A DNA stretch of 64,000 bases from Bog-473 sp963754445. GTDB taxonomy: Bacteria; Actinomycetota; Acidimicrobiia; Acidimicrobiales; RAAP-2. The notes under the pieces are model-generated. The model made no database searches, had not been told where the DNA came from, and worked only from the letters and a program-made list of their open reading frames with translations. Shown here in pieces: positions 40,572 to 47,752 of the stretch. The stretch is from contig CAVWFT010000001.1 of assembly GCA_963754445.1 (NCBI GenBank), positions 1,178,001-1,242,000 of the forward strand, in the 5' to 3' direction. Position 1 is the first letter of the stretch, and the number at the start of each line of letters is the position of its first letter. The translations under genes were made by a program, and so were the position numbers.

Positions 40572-41779
40572 GCCGGCCGCGCGAGCACTCGCTCGGCCGT
40601 CGAGGCGATGGCGTCCTGACCGGCCGCGGTCGGATGCGCCACCCGCCACTCGTAGCCCTTGAGGTTGGTGATCGCGCCGAGCGCATCGGCGGACAGCGAG
40701 GTGCAGAAGGAGGACAGGTGGACCGCTTCGGTGCCCGTGCACGCCTTTGCCGCGGTGATCTTGGCCAGGTCGGCCGCCAACGTCGTCCCGGGAACCAGTT
40801 CGCCCGAGAAGATCCACGGATCGGCCGTGCAGACCCCGTGGCCGTCCACGGTGCGGGACAGATCGACCAGGCGGACGTTGGTGACGTGGTCGGCCTCTGC
40901 GTCGCGCACCGCACCCTCGATGGACCGGTTCAGCGCAGACAGGACGACCTGAGCCGCGGCATAGGTCGCGCCACCGTTGGCCTTGAGTGCCGCACAGACC
41001 AGATTGGTTCCGGCGCTCGAGTGTGCGGTGCCGCTCATGATCTGTGCCGGCTGGGGAATGGGCTGGTAGTAGTCGAAGACGACCACGGAGCGTGCGTGCG
41101 GTGACAGCTCTTCGATGGTGGTGGCAAGGCTCGAGCGGACATTGGCCAACTTCGCGTCGATCGCGGGGGTGACGGCGTGGCCGTCGACGCAGGAGTCTCC
41201 GAAGTCGAGGTCCAAGCCGAGCACCCGGACGAGCTCGTCCTCGAGGCATGCCGCAAAGTCGATGTCGTCCGCCCCGGCCTGAACGAGGACCATCCGGGCC
41301 GGATGCGACGACAGATCGGCCGCAGCAACTTCGTCGGCAAGATTGCGCGCTTGTTGTGGAGGTTGCGGACACTGTCCGTCACGTGACGTGTTGTCCGTCG
41401 GGTCGGCCACGGCGCCGCTGATCGACAGCTGATCCCCATCGAGGACGCAATTGGAGGGGCGCACGGTCATGGTCAACCCGAGATGGTGTGAGAGCAAGCT
41501 CGGATAGGCCTCCAGAGATGGCCCCTGGGAGACATCGTGCGCCGGGAGTCCCAGTTGGGGAGTCAGGTAGGGATTGGCCAGACCGTGGCCGTAGGGGACC
41601 GAATCACCCAGTGCGACCAGTCGGGTGCTGGGGTGCCCCGTCTGGTGGTGGTTCGGCGGCGGGGTGGCGCGCGTGGTCAGGAGCCCCACGGCGGCACCCA
41701 CGGCCAGCAGGACCACGGCGAGCGCGGCCCAGAGTACGGGGCGCCGCTTGCGCGCGGTGCTGTGCAGAGTGCTTTCCAT
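40568..41779 (-). CDS. Secreted or membrane-anchored SGNH/GDSL-like hydrolase
   Basis: 403 aa. An N-terminal membrane anchor or signal (VLWAALAVVLLAVGAAVGLL) precedes the SGNH domain. Block I ALGDSVPYGHG carries the nucleophile Ser; the C-terminal WRVAHPTAAGQ provides the His. Block III resembles QAGADDIDFAACLEDEL, with Asp in place of the usual Asn (GND). Eight or so Cys suggest disulphides. It is a probable esterase/lipase on the outer face; substrate unknown. Confidence 0.82.
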   Translation of the reverse strand: MESTLHSTARKRRPVLWAALAVVLLAVGAAVGLLTTRATPPPNHHQTGHPSTRLVALGDSVPYGHGLANPYLTPQLGLPAHDVSQGPSLEAYPSLLSHHLGLTMTVRPSNCVLDGDQLSISGAVADPTDNTSRDGQCPQPPQQARNLADEVAAADLSSHPARMVLVQAGADDIDFAACLEDELVRVLGLDLDFGDSCVDGHAVTPAIDAKLANVRSSLATTIEELSPHARSVVVFDYYQPIPQPAQIMSGTAHSSAGTNLVCAALKANGGATYAAAQVVLSALNRSIEGAVRDAEADHVTNVRLVDLSRTVDGHGVCTADPWIFSGELVPGTTLAADLAKITAAKACTGTEAVHLSSFCTSLSADALGAITNLKGYEWRVAHPTAAGQDAIASTAERVLARPA

Positions 41780-41787
41780 GACCGAGT

Positions 41788-41815
41788 CCCCGGGCGCCTC
41801 GAGGCGCCGCCGGGG
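41788..41815 (-). terminator. Hairpin between fabF and the SGNH gene
   Basis: Perfect 16-bp palindrome GGCGCCTCGAGGCGCC (41793-41808) with flanking CCCCGG/CCGGGG arms that can extend the stem. It lies 22 nt after the fabF stop and 9 nt before the SGNH start. It may end the fab operon; a TAGCGT box at 41826-41821 would alternatively place it in the SGNH 5' leader. No U-tract. Confidence 0.45.
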
Positions 41816-41836
41816 GAGAGACGCTACCGGGTGGAC

Positions 41837-43033
41837 TCAGCGAGGGGGCAGCAGGACCAGGCAGCCGTTGTGGCCCCCGAAACCGAAGGAGTTCGAGAGT
41901 ACGGCCGATGGTTCCCACGGCTGTGGCTCCCCGTGGACGATGCGGATGGTGATCTCGGGATCAGGCTCCTCGTACCCGGCAGTCGGCGGGATCAGAGCGT
42001 GGTGGATCGTCAGGACCCCTGCCACCGCCTCGATCGCACCGGCCGCGCCCAGTCCGTGGCCCGTCACGCCCTTGGTCGAGGTGACGAGGGGACCGGGTTC
42101 GCCGAAGACCTTCTGGATCGCCTTGGCCTCGGAGAGATCGTTCAGAGGTGTCGAGGTGCCGTGGGCGTTGATGTGCCCGACATCGGTCGTCTCGATGCCC
42201 GCGTCGGCCAGGGCCAACTCCATGCAGGCAACGGCGCCCGAACCGTCCGGTGCCGGCGCCGTGATGTGGTGGGCGTCCGCCGTACTGGCGCCGCCGGCGA
42301 TCTCCGCGTAGATCGTGGCGCCGCGAGCAACGGCGCGATCCCAGTCCTCGAGGACGAGGGCCGCAGCGCCCTCGGTCATGACGAAGCCGTCGCGTCGCAC
42401 ATCGAACGGTCGGGAGTGTCCCGACGTGGAGAGGGCTGTCATATTGGCGAATGCGGCAATGGCGACGGGTTGCATGCTCGCCTCCGAGCCGCCCCCTATG
42501 GCGACATCGCATCGGCCCGTCGCAACGAGACGGGCAGCGGCGGTGATCGCGTGGGTTCCCGCGGCGCAGGCCGTGCAGATGACCTCCGAAGGCCCGCGCC
42601 AGCCGAGGCGCATGGAGATGCCCGCGGTACCTGCATTGGCCATCATCATGGGGACGAGGCGGGGCGAGACCCGCCGGGCGCCCTTCTCGTTGTAGACGCC
42701 CACCTGGTCCGCCAGCGTCTCGAATCCACCGACCCCGGTGGCAAAGATCACGCCGGCCTTGGCCGGGTCCACGTCGAGATCACCGGCATCCTCGAAGGCC
42801 ATCGTCGCCGAGGCAACGGAGAATTGGGCGAAGCGATCGACCTGACGAACTTCCTTGGGCCCGAACCATTGTTCCGGGTCGAAGTCGCTGGCCTTGCCGC
42901 CCGTGACCGAAGGATGGAGCAACCCGTCCCAGAGCGCGTCCACGCCCACGCCACAGCAGGTGACCGCACCAAGCCCGGTGACGGCGACACGCCGCCCCCG
43001 GATGGGGCCATCGGGGCCGATGCCGAGCTGCAT
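41837..43033 (-). CDS. fabF: 3-oxoacyl-[acyl-carrier-protein] synthase II
   Basis: 398 aa from ATG 43033 (1-nt overlap with the acpP stop). Condensing enzyme with a Cys-His-His active site: VICTACAAGTHAITAA (Cys), HINAHGTSTPLNDLSE (His) and STKGVTGHGLGAAGAIE (Lys and His). It elongates acyl-ACP with malonyl-ACP. Last gene of fabD-fabG-acpP-fabF; no fabH is in the cluster. Confidence 0.94.
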   Translation of the reverse strand: MQLGIGPDGPIRGRRVAVTGLGAVTCCGVGVDALWDGLLHPSVTGGKASDFDPEQWFGPKEVRQVDRFAQFSVASATMAFEDAGDLDVDPAKAGVIFATGVGGFETLADQVGVYNEKGARRVSPRLVPMMMANAGTAGISMRLGWRGPSEVICTACAAGTHAITAAARLVATGRCDVAIGGGSEASMQPVAIAAFANMTALSTSGHSRPFDVRRDGFVMTEGAAALVLEDWDRAVARGATIYAEIAGGASTADAHHITAPAPDGSGAVACMELALADAGIETTDVGHINAHGTSTPLNDLSEAKAIQKVFGEPGPLVTSTKGVTGHGLGAAGAIEAVAGVLTIHHALIPPTAGYEEPDPEITIRIVHGEPQPWEPSAVLSNSFGFGGHNGCLVLLPPR

Positions 43034-43272
43034 CAGAGCTTGGAGGAGATCAGGTCGAAAGCCTGTCCGATCGTCGCGATGTCCTCGAGCTCGGTCTCCT
43101 CGACCGTCACGTCGAACGCCTCTTCGAGCGCCATCACCAGTTCGACGAGATCGAGACTGTCGGCGTCGAGATCGTCGGCGAACTTCGCCTCCTTCGTGAT
43201 CTTCTCGGCCGGTACCTGCAATACCTCCACGGCGCACTCGCGAAACTTCTCGAACGCTGCGTCGCTGTCCAC
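43033..43272 (-). CDS. acpP: Acyl carrier protein
   Basis: 79 aa, GTG start with AAGGAG upstream. The phosphopantetheine attachment Ser is in DDLDADSLDLVELVMALEE. Acidic, four-helix pattern. Follows fabG after 32 nt and overlaps fabF. Confidence 0.94.
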   Translation of the reverse strand: MDSDAAFEKFRECAVEVLQVPAEKITKEAKFADDLDADSLDLVELVMALEEAFDVTVEETELEDIATIGQAFDLISSKL

Positions 43273-43304
43273 AATTGGCTCCTTCTGTCCGTGTTCCCTA
43301 AACG

Positions 43305-44027
43305 CTACAGGCCCATGCCGAGTCCGCCGTCGACCGGCAAGACGGCCCCGGTCACGTAGGCAGCGGCGTCGGAGGCCAGGAATCCCACCACGGCAGCCAC
43401 GTCGTGGACGGAACCGGCCCGCCCCAACGGAACCTGGCTGGTCATCATGGCCACCCGCTCCTCACCGAGGGCCGACGTCATGTCGGTCTCGATCAGTCCC
43501 GGAGCCACGACGTTCACCGTGATCTGTCGACTCCCCACTTCTCTGGCGATGGCCCGGGCCAGGCCGACCAAGCCGGCCTTCGATGCGGCGTAGTTGGCCT
43601 GGCCGGGCAATCCCACGAAGGCGCCCACCGAGGAGAGGAAGATGATCCGACCATGGTGCAGACGCAACATCTTGGCCACCGCACGCTTGGCCACTCGGAA
43701 CGATCCCGTCAGGTTGGCGTCGATGACGTCCAGGAAGGCCTGTTCGCTCATCCTCAGCATGAGGGAGTCCGTCGTGATGCCGGCGTTGGCGACGAGCACG
43801 TCGACCGGTCCCCACCGCGATTCGATCGTGGCGAAGGCGCCGTCGACCTGGTCGCCCTGGCGCACGTCGCAGCGGACGGCGAGGAAGCGATCGTCCGCGC
43901 CCGCCGGCGCGGACGGCGCATCGTCGGAGCGATACGTCGTGGCCACCTGGTCACCGTTGGCCAGGAACCAGTCGACACAGGCCGCCCCGATCCCGCGCGT
44001 CCCACCCGTGACGAGTACGACGGCCAT
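43305..44027 (-). CDS. fabG: 3-oxoacyl-ACP reductase (SDR family)
   Basis: 240 aa from ATG 44027, overlapping fabD by 1 nt; a 9-residue extension upstream is not needed. Rossmann motif VLVTGGTRGIGAACV, VANAGITTDSLM, catalytic Ser/Tyr/Lys in FLSSVGAFVGLPGQANYAAS followed by KAGL, and C-terminal VTGAVLPVDGGLGMG. Operon context makes FabG the obvious assignment. Confidence 0.93.
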   Translation of the reverse strand: MAVVLVTGGTRGIGAACVDWFLANGDQVATTYRSDDAPSAPAGADDRFLAVRCDVRQGDQVDGAFATIESRWGPVDVLVANAGITTDSLMLRMSEQAFLDVIDANLTGSFRVAKRAVAKMLRLHHGRIIFLSSVGAFVGLPGQANYAASKAGLVGLARAIAREVGSRQITVNVVAPGLIETDMTSALGEERVAMMTSQVPLGRAGSVHDVAAVVGFLASDAAAYVTGAVLPVDGGLGMGL

Positions 44028-45259
44028 CAGGCGGAATCCGGGACTCGGAGCCACACCAGTGGCTGGCCGTCCTGGACTCGCTCACCGTCGGCCGCCAGCC
44101 AGCGGATCACGTCACCGGCGAAGGGAGTCCGGACTTCGGATACGCCGACCCGCCCGACCAGGTCGCCCACCTTCACCACCGAGGAGGCACCGCCGTCGCC
44201 CGTTCCGGGCAGGAGACCGGTTCCAGGAGCTTGCAGAGAGGCCTCGGGACTGAAGATGCCACTCGATGGGCTCACGACCACACGTTCGGACATGTACAGG
44301 TGCTCACCTTGGTGCAGGGCGGGCTCGGCCTGCCAGGTGCCCGCCTGACCGATCCGATCCATGAGCGTGTCCAGGTCCTCGGGCTTCGAGACCGAGAGTG
44401 ATTGGATCTCGGGCAGGCTCCGCTTCGCCAGCCCGCTGAGCACGCCTCCGGGTCCGAGCTCGACCAGTGAGGTCAGTCCGAGACTGGCAAAGGTCTCGAG
44501 CGTCTGACGCCAGCGCACCGGGCTACAGAGCTGTGCGGACAGCAGGCCGGGCCACTCGGAGGGATCGTCGTGCACGTGGGCGTCGACGTTGGCCACCACC
44601 CGCACTTCGGGGGTGAGAAAGGTCACTTCGGCCAGCGCCTTGCGCAGCGGAGCGCGGGCCCCCTGCATGAGGGGCGTGTGGAAGGCACCGGAGACCTGGA
44701 TCGGCATGACGCGCTTGGCGCCCAGGGCCTTGGCCAGCTCACCCGCCCGCTCGATGGCTTCCGCCGTCCCGGCAATGACGACCTGCCCGGGGGCGTTGTA
44801 ATTGGCGACCCAGACGTCGCCTTCCGCCCGCATGCAGGCTGCTTCGGCATCGTCGTCGGCGATCCCGAGGAGTGCCGCCATGGTGCCTGGAGCGTCCTCT
44901 CCGGCCCGGGCCATGGCCTCTCCCCGAGCGACGACCAGTTGGATGCCGTGTTCGAAGCCAAGGGCTCCGCTCGCCACCAGGGCGGTGTACTCGCCCAGGC
45001 TGTGGCCTGCACAGGCGGCCGGAGTGAGTCCGATGCGCTCGACGGCATCGAGGACGACGAGACTGAGGACGGTGGTGGCCAGCTGGGCATTCTCGGTCTT
45101 GGTGAGCTCTTCGATCGGTGCCCGCAGGAGGAGGTGCGCCAGGTCGCGGTCGGCTGCCTCCGAGGCTTCCTCGACCACCTCCCAGGAAGGATGATCGACC
45201 CAGGGCTCACCCATGCCGGCACGTTGTGAACCCTGTCCGGGAAAGGTGAAGACCAGCAC
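44027..45259 (-). CDS. fabD: Malonyl-CoA:ACP transacylase with C-terminal biotinyl/lipoyl-like domain
   Basis: 410 aa, longer than the usual about 310. Start GTG 45259 (VLVFTFPGQGSQ). MAT core: Ser87 nucleophile in GHSLGEY, Arg in VVARGEAMARAGE, the His in VSGAFHTPLM and VVANVDAHVH. After about residue 310 the chain continues with SERVVVSPSSGIFSPEAS, a Gly-rich stretch and VVKVGDLVGRVGV then SEVRTPFAGDVIRWLAADGE and QDGQPLVWLRVP, which resembles the beta-sandwich of BCCP/lipoyl domains but lacks the modified Lys of the EAMKM hairpin. The role of the tail is unknown; it could tether FabD to a carboxylase or another Fab enzyme. Confidence 0.9.
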   Translation of the reverse strand: MLVFTFPGQGSQRAGMGEPWVDHPSWEVVEEASEAADRDLAHLLLRAPIEELTKTENAQLATTVLSLVVLDAVERIGLTPAACAGHSLGEYTALVASGALGFEHGIQLVVARGEAMARAGEDAPGTMAALLGIADDDAEAACMRAEGDVWVANYNAPGQVVIAGTAEAIERAGELAKALGAKRVMPIQVSGAFHTPLMQGARAPLRKALAEVTFLTPEVRVVANVDAHVHDDPSEWPGLLSAQLCSPVRWRQTLETFASLGLTSLVELGPGGVLSGLAKRSLPEIQSLSVSKPEDLDTLMDRIGQAGTWQAEPALHQGEHLYMSERVVVSPSSGIFSPEASLQAPGTGLLPGTGDGGASSVVKVGDLVGRVGVSEVRTPFAGDVIRWLAADGERVQDGQPLVWLRVPDSA

Positions 45260-45550
45260 GGGCCCGAAGACTCCAATCGACGGCGAGACGGTTGAACGCA
45301 CAGTGTGACATGCCGGGGCCATCGCGGCCCACGTCACGACCGGGGCGATCGCACCAGCGGTACGAACTGCACTGTCGCCGCGCCAGCGCCGTGCTGGTTA
45401 CCCGCGGGAAACCTGGTGTGACGCTGGGTAGGAACAAGGCCGGTCGCCCAGTGACGGGGGACGCGCCATGGTGCCGGAGCGAGCGACCTGAGATGCTCGG
45501 CGAGGTCCTGGTGGCGCGTCGACGACCGAGGAGATGCGCTCCGCCAAACG
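45260..45550. other. 291-bp gap between fabD and tRNA-Leu; no gene seen
   Basis: No convincing coding frame or clear -10 box was found; it should contain the fabD promoter on the minus strand. GGAG lies 14 nt upstream of the fabD GTG. A plus-strand frame across the gap continues into the tRNA antisense and is a known kind of artefact. Confidence 0.5.
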
Positions 45551-45633
45551 TGCCCGGAGCGGGACTCGAACCCGCACGCCCTTTCGGACAGCGGCTTTTG
45601 AGGCCGCCGCGTCTGCCATTCCGCCATCCGGGC
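45551..45633 (-). tRNA. tRNA-Leu(CAA)
   Basis: 83 nt. Acceptor stem GCCCGGA/TCCGGGC, anticodon stem GCGGC/GCCGC with loop CTCAAAA (anticodon CAA, reads UUG), a long class II variable arm (TGTCCGAAAGGGCGTG) and T-arm CGGGTTCGAGTCCCG. CCA is not encoded. A TACTCT -10-like box is at 45650-45645. Confidence 0.96.
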
Positions 45634-45691
45634 GAGAAACCCCAAGAGTACAAGCTGGGATCTACGGTGAGCGTGTGGGTGCGCCACCAGC

Positions 45692-46849
45692 GTGAGGCTT
45701 GAAGGAATCGAGCTCGTGCGGGTCGACATCCCTTTCGTCCGCGAGATCGGGACTGCCGCCGGTGTGCACCGGATGCGCCCAGTGCTCTTCGTGCGTGTCG
45801 TGGGCGACACCGCCGAGGGGTGGGGCGAGTGTGCCGCCCTGGCCGATCCGACCTCGGTCGACCCCGGCATCGATGACGTCGAGCGCGCCGCGCGGGAACG
45901 GGGTGTTCCGCGCCTCCTGGGCGCGGCCGCAGCCCGATCGGGCGCCCTTCCCTCCTCAGCGGAAGTCCCACAACTCTTCGCCGCCGCACCGGTGGACCGC
46001 CAGCTCGCCGCCGCCTTCGAGATGGCCGTCTGGGACGCAGAACTTCGCGCGGAAGACCAGTCGATGGCGTCGTCACTGGGAGTGGCGCCCGGGTTCGAGA
46101 CGCTCCCGATCGGAGCAGTGGTCGGGATCCCGTCGGATCGGCGGCTCGATTCCCTTCTGGCGGACGTGGCCCGCGTCCTGCGCGAAGGTGCCTCCCGGCT
46201 GCGGGTGAAGATCGAACCCGGCTGGGAGACCGCGCCCGTCCAGGCGATACGCGAGGCGCGCCCGGGGCTGGTCCTGCAGGTCGATGCCAACGGGTCCTTT
46301 CGGGACGACGATGACGACGTCAAGACACTCAGCCGCCTAGCGGACTTCGACGTCGTGTGTGTCGAACAACCGCTGCCGCCGGCCGACCTCGTCGCCCATG
46401 CGCAACTGGCCAAGAAGCTGGCCGTGCCCATCTGCCTCGACGAGTCGCTGACCTCTCCCCGCAGGGTTCAGGACGCGCTGCGCAACGACGCCTGCGCCAT
46501 GGCCTGCCTCAAACCCGCACGCCTGGGCGGGGTTCGGGCGACCCGGGCCGCCCATGCGTTCTGCGCCGAGGCCGGCGTTCCGACCTTCGTCGGGGGATTC
46601 TTCGAGATGGGCCTGGCCCGGGCTTCGAACCTCGCCCTGGCTGCTCGGCTCTCACAGGACGCGTCGGGCCTGGTCAGCGACCTGAGCGCCCCTTCCGCGT
46701 ATCTCGAGGAGGATCCCTGTGGATACCCGCCCGTCGTGGACGGCTGGGTCGACGTGCCCCAGGAGGCGGGCGTGGGCCAGTGGCCCGACCCCGGGGCGCT
46801 GGCCAGGCTCGATGCGCACCGCCGCTGGTTCCCCGCCACGTACACTTGA
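45692..46849 (+). CDS. menC: o-Succinylbenzoate synthase (enolase superfamily)
   Basis: 385 aa from GTG 45692. Muconate-lactonising-type barrel with catalytic Lys in LRVKIEPGWET, metal ligands in LQVDANGSF, CVEQPLPPADL and ICLDESLTSP, and the second Lys in CLKPARLGGVRAT. It dehydrates SHCHC to OSB in menaquinone synthesis and is separated from menG/menF by over 20 kb. Could in principle be an N-acylamino acid racemase, but the menaquinone context elsewhere favours MenC. A TACGGT box sits at 45663-45668. Confidence 0.86.
   Translation: MRLEGIELVRVDIPFVREIGTAAGVHRMRPVLFVRVVGDTAEGWGECAALADPTSVDPGIDDVERAARERGVPRLLGAAAARSGALPSSAEVPQLFAAAPVDRQLAAAFEMAVWDAELRAEDQSMASSLGVAPGFETLPIGAVVGIPSDRRLDSLLADVARVLREGASRLRVKIEPGWETAPVQAIREARPGLVLQVDANGSFRDDDDDVKTLSRLADFDVVCVEQPLPPADLVAHAQLAKKLAVPICLDESLTSPRRVQDALRNDACAMACLKPARLGGVRATRAAHAFCAEAGVPTFVGGFFEMGLARASNLALAARLSQDASGLVSDLSAPSAYLEEDPCGYPPVVDGWVDVPQEAGVGQWPDPGALARLDAHRRWFPATYT
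46841..46846 (+). promoter_or_regulatory. -10 box (TACACT) for the coiled-coil/pdtaR unit
   Basis: TACACT is 9 nt before ATG 46856, a leaderless spacing. Confidence 0.45.
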
Positions 46850-46855
46850 CGCTCC

Positions 46856-47149
46856 ATGCGTCGCACCTTGTTGGAACGACGGATCAGGGACGTCCACGCT
46901 CGCCTCGTGCGGGCGCGGGAGGAGCTGGCCGTGCTCGACGAACAACTCGCGGTCGTCCAAGAGTCGGCGGACGAGGCCCGGGTGCGCGCCCTGGTATCCG
47001 AGACGCCGCTGGCCACCCACGAGCACAACGAAGCGACCCGTCATGCGGACGCCATGGTCAAGGCGCGGGAGGCATTGGAGCGCACCGTCGCCGATCTGGA
47101 GCGCCGCCAGGACGAGCTCCTCGCCGACGTCTCGTCCGGAACCCTGTGA
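46856..47149 (+). CDS. Small coiled-coil protein upstream of pdtaR (97 aa)
   Basis: Almost entirely helical with heptad-like hydrophobics: RRIRDVHARLVRAREELAVL and MVKAREALERTVADLERR. No known domain. It overlaps the response regulator by 4 nt (GTGA), so it probably works with it, perhaps as an accessory or scaffold. Unknown function. Confidence 0.75.
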   Translation: MRRTLLERRIRDVHARLVRAREELAVLDEQLAVVQESADEARVRALVSETPLATHEHNEATRHADAMVKAREALERTVADLERRQDELLADVSSGTL

Positions 47150-47742
47150 GCATCGACCAGCCCGTGGCCCGGGTCGTCATCGCGGAGGACGAAGCCATCG
47201 TCCGGTTGGATCTCAAGGAGATCCTGATCGCCGCCGGCTACGACGTCGTGGGCGAGGCCGGGCGCGGTGACGAGGCAGTCAAGATGGTCGAGGAGCAACA
47301 GCCCGACCTGGCCATCCTCGACATCAAGATGCCGGGCATGGACGGCATCCGCGCGGCCCGCGAGATCACGTCGCGCCACCAGGTGGCGGTCCTCCTGCTC
47401 ACGGCGTTCAGCCAGCGCGACCTGATCGAAGAGGCGCGGGACTCGGGCGTCTCGGCCTATCTGGTCAAGCCCTTCCAGCCCCGTGAGCTGCTGCCTGCCA
47501 TCGCCGACGTGCTGGCCCGGGCCCGTCAGGAGTGGGCGATCGAGGCCGAGGATTCGAGTGACGGCGCCGAGGACAAGATCGCCACCCGCCAGGTGGTCGA
47601 TGCGGCCAAGCAGATCCTGATGGATCGGGACGATCTGCCCGAGGCGGACGCCTTCGGGTTCATCCAGCGCACGGCCATGCAGAGCAGGGCCAAAATGCGC
47701 GATGTGGCCCAGCAGATCATCGACGGCACACTGACCCCCTAG
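47146..47742 (+). CDS. pdtaR: ANTAR-domain response regulator (PdtaR-like)
   Basis: 198 aa from GTG 47146. Receiver domain: VVIAEDEAIVRLDLKEIL, phospho-Asp in DLAILDIKMPGMDGIRA, switch Lys in YLVKPFQPREL. The C-terminal helical ANTAR RNA-binding domain includes RQVVDAAKQILMDRDDLPEA and FIQRTAMQSRAKMRDVAQQI. PdtaR binds double-hairpin RNA to antiterminate transcription. A cognate kinase is not in the window. Order pdtaR-polA-rpsA is conserved in actinobacteria. Confidence 0.93.
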   Translation: MSIDQPVARVVIAEDEAIVRLDLKEILIAAGYDVVGEAGRGDEAVKMVEEQQPDLAILDIKMPGMDGIRAAREITSRHQVAVLLLTAFSQRDLIEEARDSGVSAYLVKPFQPRELLPAIADVLARARQEWAIEAEDSSDGAEDKIATRQVVDAAKQILMDRDDLPEADAFGFIQRTAMQSRAKMRDVAQQIIDGTLTP

Positions 47743-47745
47743 TCT
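47740..47745 (+). promoter_or_regulatory. -10 box (TAGTCT) for polA
   Basis: TAGTCT overlaps the pdtaR stop and is 7 nt before ATG 47753; GGAG is also present, so either initiation mode is possible. Confidence 0.4.
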
Positions 47746-47752
47746 CGAGGAG

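Noticed and set aside
45292..45702. 136-aa plus-strand frame containing an NVPGAGLEPARPFGQR-type sequence
   Set aside because: It is the antisense translation of tRNA-Leu(CAA) and flanking DNA, a well-known spurious product.
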